Part shown: one piece after another, positions 54,301 to 62,994 of the stretch | How the letters are laid out: each line of letters starts with the position of its first letter | Position numbering within the stretch: position 1 is the first letter of the stretch | From: Rhodopseudomonas palustris | GTDB taxonomy: Bacteria; Pseudomonadota; Alphaproteobacteria; Rhizobiales; Xanthobacteraceae | Reading direction: 5' to 3' | Assembly: GCF_003031265.1 (NCBI RefSeq) | Contig: NZ_CP019966.1 | Location: 1,364,001 to 1,428,000 of the forward strand | DNA length: 64,000 nt | The notes under the pieces: model-generated | Databases searched by the model: none | What the model saw: only the letters and a program-made list of their open reading frames with translations | What the model was told of the DNA's origin: nothing | Program-made: the position numbers and the translations under genes

Positions 54301-55497
54301 CTACAACCCCAGCACCAGCTTGCTGATGATGTCGCGTTGGATCTCGGAGGTGCCGCCGAAGATGGTGTAAGCGCGTCCGTTGAGATGGGTCGGCATCACG
54401 GCGAGTTCGTCTTCGGGAATCGCCGGCGCGGCGTTGAGGCGGTGCAGCGGACGGGTCGGTTCGACATAGAGGCCGTCGTTGCCGATCACGTCGACCGCGA
54501 GCCGGCTCACTGCCTGGTAGATCTCGCTGGTGCGCAGCTTCAGGATCGACGACACCGCGCCGGGGTTCTGGCCGTTCTGCAGCGCGGAGAGCACACGCAG
54601 CTCGGTCATTTCCAGCGCATCGATATCGACCTCGGCTTCCGACATCCGGATCGCGATGTCGGGATCCTCGATTGCCCGTCCGGTCGCGTCCGACTCGGCG
54701 AACACCGCCGCCCGGTGCAGCGCCTTACGCAGCTTTGCCGAGGCGATGCCCGAGCCGCGTTCGAATTCCAAGAGATACTTGCCGTAGGTCCAGCCCTTGC
54801 CTTCCTCGCCGACCAGGTTTGACGCCGGAATCCGGACGTCGTCGAAGAACACCTGATTGACCTCGTGGTCGCCGCCGATCGTCAGGATCGGCCGGATGGT
54901 GATCCCGGGGCTCTTCATGTCGATCAGCACGAAGCTGATGCCGTCCTGCTGCCGTGGCTCGTCGCTGGTGCGCACCAGCGCGAACATCATGTTGGCGTTG
55001 TGCGCGTGGGTGGTCCAAATCTTGGTGCCATTGATGATGTACTCGTCGCCGTCGCGGACCGCACGGGTCTTCAGCGACGACAGGTCCGAACCCGAGCCGG
55101 GCTCGGAATAACCCTGGCACCAATAATCCTCGCAGGACAGAATTCGCGGTAGGAAGTAGTTCTTCTGCTCCGGCGAGCCGAAGCCGATGATCACCGGCCC
55201 GACCATCTTGACGCCCATCGGCGTCGGGGAAGGCACGCCCGCGTGCGCGCATTCGGTCTCGAAGATCCAGCGCTGCGCAGGCGTCCAGCCGGGGCCGCCA
55301 TATTCGACCGGCCAGCCCGGGGCACCCCAGCCCTTGGCATTGAGCGCCCGCTGCCACGGCACGCCGGCCTCCGGCTCGGAGAACACCGAAGCGTTGAGCG
55401 ATTCCGCCCGCTTCATGTCGGGCGTCAGATTGGCCGCGATGAAGTCGCGCACTTCCTGCTGAAAGGCGAGCTCGGCGTCGCCGAAGGTCATGTCCAT
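54301..55497 (-). CDS. Acyl-CoA dehydrogenase, large subunit-like (PimC-like)
   Basis: 398 aa flavoprotein. Full N-terminal, beta and C-terminal ACAD domains with GYSEPGSGSDLSSL, the FAD segment WTTHAHNANMMF and the terminal GGTSEIQRDIISK. The usual catalytic Glu before GT is Gly here (IFGGTSE). A Glu in LLEFERGSG sits where isovaleryl-CoA dehydrogenase-type enzymes keep their base, so activity is plausible. Size and pairing with the next gene resemble the PimC/PimD heteromer of pimelate degradation. Third gene of the ECH-ACAD-ACAD operon. Confidence 0.88.
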   Translation of the reverse strand: MDMTFGDAELAFQQEVRDFIAANLTPDMKRAESLNASVFSEPEAGVPWQRALNAKGWGAPGWPVEYGGPGWTPAQRWIFETECAHAGVPSPTPMGVKMVGPVIIGFGSPEQKNYFLPRILSCEDYWCQGYSEPGSGSDLSSLKTRAVRDGDEYIINGTKIWTTHAHNANMMFALVRTSDEPRQQDGISFVLIDMKSPGITIRPILTIGGDHEVNQVFFDDVRIPASNLVGEEGKGWTYGKYLLEFERGSGIASAKLRKALHRAAVFAESDATGRAIEDPDIAIRMSEAEVDIDALEMTELRVLSALQNGQNPGAVSSILKLRTSEIYQAVSRLAVDVIGNDGLYVEPTRPLHRLNAAPAIPEDELAVMPTHLNGRAYTIFGGTSEIQRDIISKLVLGL

Positions 55498-55515
55498 GTC
55501 GATGCCTCGCTTTGC

Positions 55516-56652
55516 TTAAACAGGCCGGCCACTGAGCGCGGCGTGGCGGCGATAATGATGGGTACTGCCGCCGAACAGCGTCTCGAATGCCAAGAGGCGC
55601 TTGAAATACACGCCGACGTCGAGTTCCTCGGTGACGCCCATGCCGCCGTGAAGCTGCACCGACTGCTCGGCGACGAAGCGCGCACCCTTGCCGATCTTGG
55701 CCTTGGCGCCGGAACAGGCACGGCCGCGGTCGGCAGCGTCCGCCTCGGCTTTCAGCGCGGCACGCAGCGCCATCGAACGGGCTTCATCGACCTGCACCGA
55801 CATGTCGGTGAGACGATGCCGCACCACCTGATTGGCGGCGAGCGGACGGCCGAATTGCTTGCGCACCTTGGTGTAGTCGAGCGTCTTGTCGGTCAGCGTC
55901 TGCATCATGCCGACCGCTTCGGCCGACATCGCGGCGAGGGCGCGATCGACCACCGCCTCGACCGCCGGATAGGCGTCGACATCGTCTCCGAGCATGGCAT
56001 CGGCCGGCACGCGCACGCTTTGCAGCGTGAGATTGCAGGCGCGACCGCCGCCGAGCCGCGGATAGTCGGCGAGCGTCAGCCCGGGTGCGTCGCGCGGCAC
56101 CAGGAACAGCCGCAGCGAGCCGCTGCCGTTGTTGGGCAGCCTTGCCGAGACGATCAGCTGATCGGCCGATGCGCCGTCCAGCACCGCGACCTTGGCGCCG
56201 TCGAGCACGTAAGCGTCGCCGTCCTTGCGGACCGTGGTATCGACACGCGACAGATCCGCACGCGCCGCACGTTCGGCATGCGCGAAGGCGAGCCGCAACG
56301 TGCCGTCCGCGACCTTCGGCAGTAGCGCCGCCTTCTGCTCGTCGCGGTCGTGTTCGGCGACGAGGCCGGCGCCGAGCACCACGGTTGATAGATATGGCTC
56401 GCTGACCAAGCCGCGGCCGAATGCTTCCATCAGGATGCCGACTTCGATTGCGCCGCCACCGATGCCGCCATGGGCTTCCGGCAGCGGCAGCGCCAGCCAG
56501 CCGAGATCGGCGAACTGCTTCCAGATTCCGTCGCTGAAGCCGTGCGGCTCCTTGGCGTTCTGTTCGCGCAGCTTGGGCGTGTAGGTCTCGGCGATGAAGC
56601 GGTCGGCGCTTTCGCGCAGCAGCCGCTGTTCGTCACTCGGCGTGAGATCCAT
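55516..56652 (-). CDS. Acyl-CoA dehydrogenase, small subunit-like (PimD-like)
   Basis: 378 aa. ACAD fold, but the C-terminal loop reads ETLFGGSTHHYRR and the helix-G position (VDRALAAMSAE) has no Glu, so no catalytic base is evident at either usual place. The VTEELDVGVYFKRLLAFETL motif is common in the partner chain of heteromeric ACADs. Most likely the structural partner of the chain encoded 18 bp downstream, forming an alpha2beta2 enzyme for a bulky or dicarboxylic acyl-CoA. Confidence 0.87.
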   Translation of the reverse strand: MDLTPSDEQRLLRESADRFIAETYTPKLREQNAKEPHGFSDGIWKQFADLGWLALPLPEAHGGIGGGAIEVGILMEAFGRGLVSEPYLSTVVLGAGLVAEHDRDEQKAALLPKVADGTLRLAFAHAERAARADLSRVDTTVRKDGDAYVLDGAKVAVLDGASADQLIVSARLPNNGSGSLRLFLVPRDAPGLTLADYPRLGGGRACNLTLQSVRVPADAMLGDDVDAYPAVEAVVDRALAAMSAEAVGMMQTLTDKTLDYTKVRKQFGRPLAANQVVRHRLTDMSVQVDEARSMALRAALKAEADAADRGRACSGAKAKIGKGARFVAEQSVQLHGGMGVTEELDVGVYFKRLLAFETLFGGSTHHYRRHAALSGRPV

Positions 56653-56655
56653 CGC

Positions 56656-57504
56656 TTACACCTTCACCTGTTTACGCACCGACGGATGCAGTCCCGACGG
56701 ATCGACGATCATTCCAAACTCCTGCAGATTGTGAGCGTGACAAAGCTGATGCAGCGCGAACGCCTGATCGATCGCCGCCGGCTGCCCCTGGATATCCACC
56801 GAGCGGTTGACCGCTTCCTTGGTCATCTTCAGCGCGAAGCTCGGCTTGGCGGCGATGCGTTGCGCAAGCGCCATGGTGAAGGCGGATAGTTCGGCGGCGG
56901 GCACGACGTGATTGACCATGCCGAGCTGATGCGCCTCTTGCGCACTCCAGCTATCGGCGGTGAACAACAGCTCCTTGGCCTTGCGCGGGCCGAGCTCCCA
57001 GGGATGCACGAACCATTCGACGCCGCACACGCCCATCGTCACCACCGGATCGCAGAACTCCGCATTGTCCGATGCGACGATCAGGTCGCAGGCCCAGGCC
57101 AGCATCAGCCCGCCGGCGATGCACTTGCCGTGTACCTCGGCGATCGTCGGCTTGGCGAGATTGCGCCAGCGCCGGGTGATCTGCAGATAGATCTCCTGCT
57201 CGCGCGCCATCCGTCCGTGCGTGCCAGGCTCGCGAAAGCCGCCCCAGGCTCCGACCGGCGGAAAGTCGATGCCGGCTTCGTTCTTGGTGGTCGCGCGCAG
57301 ATCGTGGCCGGCGGAGAAGTGCGGACCCGCTCCCGCCAAGATGATCACCTTGACGGTGTCGTCCTGCACCGCGTCGTCGAAAGCGGCGTTCAGGTCGTAG
57401 GTCATCTGCAAATTCTGCGCGTTGCGCGCGTCGGGACGGTTCATCACGATTCGTGCGACCGCCGGATCCGGTCGCTCGACCAGGATCGTCTCGTAGGAGC
57501 TCAT
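56656..57504 (-). CDS. Crotonase family protein lacking the hydratase glutamates
   Basis: 282-aa crotonase-fold protein. The CoA/oxyanion elements GPHFSAGHDLRA and HGKCIAGGLMLAWACDL are clear. Aligned by eye with rat enoyl-CoA hydratase, the two catalytic Glu become Met (GGLML for GGCEL) and Val (CDPVVTMG for GQPEILLG), while an unusual GVCGVEWFVHPWELG follows. It is therefore probably not a simple hydratase. Start ATG 57504 follows GGGAGGAAGG. First gene of the operon, 3 bp before the ACAD small-subunit gene. Confidence 0.85.
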   Translation of the reverse strand: MSSYETILVERPDPAVARIVMNRPDARNAQNLQMTYDLNAAFDDAVQDDTVKVIILAGAGPHFSAGHDLRATTKNEAGIDFPPVGAWGGFREPGTHGRMAREQEIYLQITRRWRNLAKPTIAEVHGKCIAGGLMLAWACDLIVASDNAEFCDPVVTMGVCGVEWFVHPWELGPRKAKELLFTADSWSAQEAHQLGMVNHVVPAAELSAFTMALAQRIAAKPSFALKMTKEAVNRSVDIQGQPAAIDQAFALHQLCHAHNLQEFGMIVDPSGLHPSVRKQVKV

Positions 57505-57828
57505 CCTTCCTCCCGTTTCTTGTTGTCTCGGCTTATGGCGCCGGTTGTGTTCCGTCGAGTGTGGCAGGTCGCGCGCGCGACTGCAAACGGCTTCTCTGCC
57601 GCATCTGCCGAGGAATTCCGTGCCGCGGAGCGCTGTCGTGAAGGCTGTTGGCGTGCGCCGCGAAGTTCCGGAAGCCAGCCGCTTTGAGCCAGAACAAACC
57701 GCGTCCGCCGCGATTATGCGATGGCCGTCGGGCAGGGGAGCGGAAGGGCCAGAATTGATTTCGGGCGGCCGGCGATCCATGCGATAGCTCGCGGCCCCGC
57801 GCCGAACGTCTTTGCCTGTCGAAAGTGG
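57505..57828. other. Divergent intergenic region, crotonase / exbB
   Basis: 324 bp holding the promoters of the crotonase-ACAD operon and the exbB operon. The exbB frame is open from 57721, but no start there is convincing. GTCGCGCGCGCGAC is a perfect palindrome near 57567. No promoter could be placed with confidence. Confidence 0.4.
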
Positions 57829-58626
57829 ATGATGCCGCCGTTTCGCGTCACGCCGATGATCCGCAATCTCGTCCGTGCCGGCGCGCTCGGCGCCGCAGCC
57901 GTCCTGCTGTTCGGCAGCGCCGCGCACGCCGCCGACATTGCCAGCCTGCCGCACGACCTGTCGCCGTGGGGCATGTTCAAAAACGCCGACATCGTCGTGA
58001 AGGTGGTGATGGCCGGCCTCGCGCTGGCGTCGCTCGCGACCTGGACGGTGTGGCTGTCGAAGACCGTCGAGCTGCGGCGCGAAACCGCGCGCGCCCGCGA
58101 CGGCCTTGCCAAACTCGAAACCGATACGACGCTGGCGGAACTCGGCCGCAGCAGTGGGGGCGCGCATGACGCGGTCTCGCAACTGATCCAGACCGCAGCG
58201 CGCGAAGGCAGTTTGTCGGGCTGGACCTTCGATGCCGACTTCAAGGATCGCGTCGCGCTGCGGCTCGAGCGCGTCGAGGCGGCGATGGCGCGCAAGATCG
58301 CCGGTGGCACCGGCATTCTCGCCACGATCGGCGCGGTGGCGCCGTTCGTTGGCCTGTTCGGAACGGTGTGGGGCATCATGAATGCTTTCATCGGCATCTC
58401 CGAAGCGCACACCACCAATCTGGCGGTGGTGGCACCGGGCATTGCCGAGGCGCTGCTCGCCACCGCGCTCGGCCTCGTCGCCGCAGTGCCGGCGGTGGTG
58501 ATCTACAACTACCTCGTTCGTGCCATTGCGGCGTATCGGGCGCTGCTCGGCGATGCATCGGCGCAGGTGCTGCTGCTGGTCAGCCGCGATCGCGGCCGCT
58601 CGGCGCGGCAGATGCGGGCAGGGTGA
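57829..58626 (+). CDS. exbB: ExbB-like proton channel subunit
   Basis: 265 aa. An N-terminal signal-like segment (AGALGAAAVLLFGSAAHAAD), then three membrane helices; the conserved core GGTGILATIGAVAPFVGLFG, VWGIMNAFIGIS and PGIAEALLATALGLVAAVPA is that of MotA/TolQ/ExbB channels. The long N-terminal periplasmic extension is of the ExbB type found in Pseudomonas and alphaproteobacteria. Start ATG 57829 or 57832; the one at 57856 is also possible. Confidence 0.9.
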   Translation: MMPPFRVTPMIRNLVRAGALGAAAVLLFGSAAHAADIASLPHDLSPWGMFKNADIVVKVVMAGLALASLATWTVWLSKTVELRRETARARDGLAKLETDTTLAELGRSSGGAHDAVSQLIQTAAREGSLSGWTFDADFKDRVALRLERVEAAMARKIAGGTGILATIGAVAPFVGLFGTVWGIMNAFIGISEAHTTNLAVVAPGIAEALLATALGLVAAVPAVVIYNYLVRAIAAYRALLGDASAQVLLLVSRDRGRSARQMRAG

Positions 58627-58630
58627 GGCG

Positions 58631-59068
58631 ATGGGCGTGCGGCTCGGTAGACGACGACTCGCGGCGGAGGACGATCTCGAGATCGCGCACGAGATCAATG
58701 TCACGCCGTTCATCGATGTGATGCTGGTGCTGCTGATCATCTTCATGGTCGCCGCGCCGCTCGCCACCGTGGATATCGGCGTCGATCTACCGGCCTCGAC
58801 CGCAGCGCCGCAGCCGCGCCCGGACAAGCCGGTTTATCTGTCGGTGCAGCCGGATCTGACGCTCGCGGTCGGGGAAACGATCGTGGCGCGTGACGCGCTG
58901 TCCTCCGCGCTGCAGAGCGCGACGGGCGGGAACAAGGACGAGCGAATCTTCGTGCGCGCCGACAAGGCAGTGGCTTACGGCGAGCTGATGGCGGTGATGA
59001 ACCTGCTGCGCGACGCCGGCTATCTCAAGGTCGCGCTGGTCGGACTCGACGGCCGGAATCAGCCATGA
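58631..59068 (+). CDS. exbD: ExbD-like proton channel subunit
   Basis: 145 aa. One membrane helix after EINVTPFIDVMLVLLIIFMV, which contains the essential Asp of ExbD/TolR, then a periplasmic domain. ATG 58631 lies 4 bp after the exbB stop and the gene overlaps tonB by 4 bp. Confidence 0.93.
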   Translation: MGVRLGRRRLAAEDDLEIAHEINVTPFIDVMLVLLIIFMVAAPLATVDIGVDLPASTAAPQPRPDKPVYLSVQPDLTLAVGETIVARDALSSALQSATGGNKDERIFVRADKAVAYGELMAVMNLLRDAGYLKVALVGLDGRNQP

Positions 59069-59937
59069 ACGACTACGTGCTGCACGAGACGCCCGGCCGC
59101 GGCCGCAGTCAATGGCTGCTGTCGGCGACCGCGATCGTCGTGGCACATTTCGGTCTGATCGTCGCAGCGGTTGCCTGGTATCAGCAGTCGCCGTCGCCAG
59201 GTGTGGTGATGCCGGCGATCTTGATCGACATGGCGCCGAGCTCCGCGGCGCCCACGCTGCAGCCGCAGGATCTCGCGCCGGGACCCGAGATGCAGGAAGC
59301 GCCCAAGCCACAGGTCGAGGCGAAGCAGCCGCCGCCGGCACCTGCACCCGAAGCGCCGCGGCAATTCGCGGCGCAGCAACCTGAGCCCCCCGCGCCGGTG
59401 CTGCCGCAATCGGAGGTCGTGCTGCCGCAGCCGCCCGCTGCGGTCGAACCTGCCCGGCGCGACGACGCCAAGCCGAAGCGCGAGGAGGTCAGGCGCGAAC
59501 GGGCGAAGCGCGACGATACTAAGCGCGACGAGGCCAAGGCCAAGCCGCATGCGCATCCGCCGGCGCCGCGCACCACTGCCGCGCCAAAGGCCGAGCGTCA
59601 GGCGGCGCTCGCTGCCGCGGCGAACGCCGGGCAGGCTGCTGCCGCCGCGGCACTGCCGTCGTATCGCGATCGGTTGGCCGCGCATCTCGCCCGTTACAAG
59701 CAATATCCGACCGCGTCGCGAGCGGCGCGCGAGCAGGGCACTGCGATGCTGTCGTTCACCGTCGGCCGCGGCGGACAAGTGCTCGGCAGCCGGCTCGCCC
59801 GCACCTCCGGCTTTTCGGCGCTCGATGCCGAAACCATGGCGATGATCCGCCGCGCCCAGCCGCTGCCGCCGTTCCCGAGCGAGATCACCCAGTCGTCGCT
59901 CAGCTTCACCGTTCCGGTGCGATTTTCGCTGCAGTGA
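59065..59937 (+). CDS. tonB: TonB energy transducer
   Basis: 290 aa. N-terminal anchor helix (WLLSATAIVVAHFGLIVAAV), a Pro/Gln-rich then Lys/Arg-rich periplasmic spacer, and the C-terminal TonB domain (YRDRLAAHLARYKQYP, then GTAMLSFTVGRGGQVLGSRL and SSLSFTVPVRFSLQ). Couples the ExbBD proton flow to an outer-membrane receptor, none of which is encoded in the window. Confidence 0.9.
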   Translation: MNDYVLHETPGRGRSQWLLSATAIVVAHFGLIVAAVAWYQQSPSPGVVMPAILIDMAPSSAAPTLQPQDLAPGPEMQEAPKPQVEAKQPPPAPAPEAPRQFAAQQPEPPAPVLPQSEVVLPQPPAAVEPARRDDAKPKREEVRRERAKRDDTKRDEAKAKPHAHPPAPRTTAAPKAERQAALAAAANAGQAAAAAALPSYRDRLAAHLARYKQYPTASRAAREQGTAMLSFTVGRGGQVLGSRLARTSGFSALDAETMAMIRRAQPLPPFPSEITQSSLSFTVPVRFSLQ

Positions 59938-59956
59938 GTGAGCGCGCCGGCCGGCG

Positions 59957-61465
59957 TCACGCTTGCCCGTGCGCCGCCTTCACCGCGGCCCGATCGACAG
60001 CCCCCTTGGCATCCTTCGGCAGCGCTTCGACGAAAACCACGTGCTTCGGCTTCTTGTAGCGTGCGATCAGTGAGGCGACGAATTCCGCGAGGGCATCGGC
60101 GGCGATGCTCTCACCCGGCTTGCAGACACACACCGCCTTGATGGCTTCGCTCCATTGCGGATCGGGCACGCCGATCACCACCGCCTCGGCGATCGCCGGA
60201 TGCTGCTTCAGCGCGCCTTCGACCTCGGCCGGGTAGACGTTCTCGCCACCGGTCTTGATCAGCTCCTTTTCGGGCGCGCGGCCCGCGTAGAACAAGTAAC
60301 CTTCGGCATCGAACCGGCCCATGTCGCCTGTGTGATGCCAGCCGTTGCGGAACGCGTGCTGGGTGGCGGCCGCGTTATTCCAATAGCCCTTGAACACCGT
60401 CGGGCCACGCAGCACGATCTCACCGACTTCGCCCGGCGGCAGCGGCCGGTCCTCGGCGTCGACCACTGCGACGGTGCGCCAGAACAGCGGCCGCCCGGCG
60501 GATTTCGGCCGGTCGCGATACGGCGCGAACGTTGACAGGCCCGAGGTTTCGGACTGGCCGAACGTGGCCCAGAACGTCGCGTTGGGGCATGTGGCTTCGA
60601 ACCGTTCGATTGTCTCCGGCGTGTCGAGCCCGGTCACCGCGCGCAGGCTGGCGAGTTGCCCCGGCTGCGCCTGATCGAGAATGTTGCCGAGCATTGGGGC
60701 GAACTCGGCCATCACCGTCACCTTGTGAGCTTCGATGTCGCGCGCCGCCTGCGCGGGGTCGAATTTCGCCGCGATCACGCTCGCGCCGCCGGCCTGCTGC
60801 AGCGTCAGCATCAGGCCGAGCCCTGTGACATGAAACAGCGGCAGCATACCGAGATTGACGTCGATCTCGCTCAGTCGCCAGGCGTCGACCAGCGAGCTTT
60901 GCGCGATCAGGAGATTGCCTTGCGAGATCAATGCGCCGCGAGGCCGGCCGCCGACCGCAGCGGTGTGGATGATGACGAAGCCGTCGGCGACACCGAATTC
61001 CGGCGCGTTGAGCGGCGCGTCCGAGGCAAGATCCTTGAACGACGTAAACGGCCCGCTGCCGTCGTCGATTGCGTAGGCCTTCTTGACGCCGCCGAGCGAC
61101 GGCAGCACCCCGGCAACGATGTCGCGATAATCGGTGCCGGTCACCACCACGGTGGGCGCGCCGTCGCCGAGCACGAACGCGATCTCGTCGGCATTCAATC
61201 GATAGTTCACCGGCAGCAGGATCGCGCCGATCAGCGCCACCGCGCCGATCAGTTCGACCATCTCGGTGCAGTTCTGTGACAGGATCGCCACGCGGTCGCC
61301 GGGCTGCACGCCGTCGCGCAGTAGCCCGCTGGCCAGCCGCTCGGCCCGCGCCAGATAGTCGCGGTGGCTCAGGCGGACGCCGTCGACGACGAAAGCCGTG
61401 CGCTCCGGAAACAGCGCCGCGTTGCGGCGATAGACGTCGGCCAGCGTAAAGTCGTGAAGCGCCAT
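59957..61465 (-). CDS. Acid-CoA ligase, AMP-forming
   Basis: 502-aa ANL-superfamily ligase of the fatty/aryl acid type. Adenylate motif WATFGQSETSG, the hinge YAGRAPEKELIKTGGENVYP and the catalytic Lys near PKDAKGAVDR are present. The ATP loop reads IHTAAVGGRPRGALISQ, so the usual TSGTTG is TAAVGG; this departs clearly from consensus. Start ATG 61465 follows GGGGGGA. Convergent with tonB. Likely activates an acid for the neighbouring acyl-CoA dehydrogenases, substrate unknown. Confidence 0.87.
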   Translation of the reverse strand: MALHDFTLADVYRRNAALFPERTAFVVDGVRLSHRDYLARAERLASGLLRDGVQPGDRVAILSQNCTEMVELIGAVALIGAILLPVNYRLNADEIAFVLGDGAPTVVVTGTDYRDIVAGVLPSLGGVKKAYAIDDGSGPFTSFKDLASDAPLNAPEFGVADGFVIIHTAAVGGRPRGALISQGNLLIAQSSLVDAWRLSEIDVNLGMLPLFHVTGLGLMLTLQQAGGASVIAAKFDPAQAARDIEAHKVTVMAEFAPMLGNILDQAQPGQLASLRAVTGLDTPETIERFEATCPNATFWATFGQSETSGLSTFAPYRDRPKSAGRPLFWRTVAVVDAEDRPLPPGEVGEIVLRGPTVFKGYWNNAAATQHAFRNGWHHTGDMGRFDAEGYLFYAGRAPEKELIKTGGENVYPAEVEGALKQHPAIAEAVVIGVPDPQWSEAIKAVCVCKPGESIAADALAEFVASLIARYKKPKHVVFVEALPKDAKGAVDRAAVKAAHGQA

Positions 61466-61735
61466 CGTGTCCCCCCTGATGCGGACCGCGGCCAAAGGTG
61501 TGGGGCGGGTCCGGATTGCTGCGCCGCCGGTTTGCCGGCCGTTCGCGCCTCGCTTTGTAGCGAACATCGTCAGGTGGCGGAAAGCATGATCGCGCGTCCT
61601 CCCCCTTACCCCGACCTCGCTACCGCTAAACACCGCATCGGGCGGCGGTCGACCGTTGAATCTCGGACTTGCAGGTGCCCGGCCGCTTCCGCTGTTGTTC
61701 CCGAATCCCCATTTGTATGAATGGATTGACGGCAA

Positions 61736-61760
61736 GGAACATAGCCGACCCGCCCGAGTT
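61736..61760 (+). promoter_or_regulatory. Candidate EcfG-type stress promoter
   Basis: GGAAC, 16 bp, AGTT; one base from the general stress consensus GGAAC-N16/17-CGTT. It lies 32-56 bp before the DUF3618 gene ATG, so the expected start falls just ahead of the ribosome site. The other part of the 326-bp region (61466 on) holds the ligase promoter; nothing else seen. Confidence 0.5.
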
Positions 61761-61791
61761 GGGGACGCGAGACAAGGATTGGAGGCATCTC

Positions 61792-62979
61792 ATGGCCAAC
61801 GACACACGCAGCCTGGAAGAGATTCGCCGCGACACCGAGCGCGCCCGGGCCGGCCTGACCGAGACCGTGGGTCAGCTGCGCGCCAGCGTCGCCGACACCG
61901 CCAACGAGGTGCGCGAGAAGTATTCGCCAGCGGCCATCAAGGCCGAGGTCGGCAGCTACATCAAGTCGCGCGGTGAGGAGATCGCCGACAGTGTTCGCGA
62001 CTCGATCCGCAACAATCCGGTGCAGGCGGTCGCGGTCGGCGCCACGCTGGCCTATCCGTTGTGGAAGGTGGCGCGTGCGATCCCGGCGCCTGTGCTGATG
62101 ATTGGCGCCGGACTGTATCTCTCCGGTACCCGCTCCGGCACCGAGCTGACGCAGCGCGCATCTGACAAGGCGCGCGATCTTGCTGGTGACCTCGAGCGCC
62201 GCGCCCGTGAATTTTCAGCCGATGCCGCAGACACTGCCGTTGCGGCGCGCGAATACGCTGCCGGTGCGATCGATGCGGCGAGCGATGTGGTGACCACCCG
62301 GGCCGAACAATTCCGCCAAGCTGCCACCGCGACGGCTGCCGATCTCAAGCACAAGGGCGATGACCTCAGCCGCAGCGTCGCGCATAGCGGCGACGATCTG
62401 CGCCGCCGCGCCACCGCGGCTGGTGAGGCATTTGCCGGGGAGGCTGATCAGCTCGCCGCTCGCGGCGCTGGGCTTGCCAGTGTCGTCGCCGATACCGTGC
62501 GCGATGCTGCCGAGCAGGTCCGCGAGCGCGCCGGCGATGCAGCGACAAAGATGCGCGAGACCCTGCACGACACCCGCGATGCCGGCATGGATGCGGCTGC
62601 GCGGCTGCGCGACCAAGCGACGGATTTCAGCAACCGAGCGACCAAGACCGCCAAGCAGACGCTGACAGACCATCCGCTGCTGGTGGCTGGCGCCGGGCTA
62701 CTGATCGGCGGGCTCATCGCCAGCGCATTCCCGCGTGTCCGCGCCGGCGGCAAGCGTGTCGGTCGGCAGGTTGGCGAGCGCGCCAAGGATGCGATGACGC
62801 GCGGTATGGAGAAGGGCCGGGCCGCCTATGAAGGCGCCGCGCGGGAGGCCGAACAGCAAGGATTGACCGGCGAGGACATCACCGAGAATGTTCGCGATCT
62901 CGGCCAGCGCGTTCGCAAGGTCGCCGAGGCGGCCGCTGCTTCATTCGAAGCGCCGTCGCCTTCGCAGAACAAACATTGA
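61792..62979 (+). CDS. DUF3618 protein with long amphipathic helical repeats
   Basis: 395 aa. The N-terminal DUF3618 segment (SLEEIRRDTERARAGLTETV) is followed by a hydrophobic patch (NNPVQAVAVGATLAYPLWKV). Residues about 120-320 are an Ala/Arg/Asp-rich helical region with a rough 11-residue period, like group 3 LEA or apolipoprotein repeats. A membrane helix (HPLLVAGAGLLIGGLIASAF) comes near the C-terminus. GGAGG precedes ATG 61792. Probably an envelope or membrane-surface stress protein; role inferred from composition and promoter only. Confidence 0.8.
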   Translation: MANDTRSLEEIRRDTERARAGLTETVGQLRASVADTANEVREKYSPAAIKAEVGSYIKSRGEEIADSVRDSIRNNPVQAVAVGATLAYPLWKVARAIPAPVLMIGAGLYLSGTRSGTELTQRASDKARDLAGDLERRAREFSADAADTAVAAREYAAGAIDAASDVVTTRAEQFRQAATATAADLKHKGDDLSRSVAHSGDDLRRRATAAGEAFAGEADQLAARGAGLASVVADTVRDAAEQVRERAGDAATKMRETLHDTRDAGMDAAARLRDQATDFSNRATKTAKQTLTDHPLLVAGAGLLIGGLIASAFPRVRAGGKRVGRQVGERAKDAMTRGMEKGRAAYEGAAREAEQQGLTGEDITENVRDLGQRVRKVAEAAAASFEAPSPSQNKH

Positions 62980-62994
62980 TCGGAGACATCGGAC

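Noticed and set aside
57567..57580. GTCGCGCGCGCGAC palindrome as an operator
   Set aside because: Alternating GC sequence is frequent by chance in DNA of this composition; no support from position.
56656..58827. Apparent 723-aa protein containing the crotonase
   Set aside because: The extra N-terminus is antisense to exbB and the intergenic region; a strong ribosome site precedes ATG 57504.
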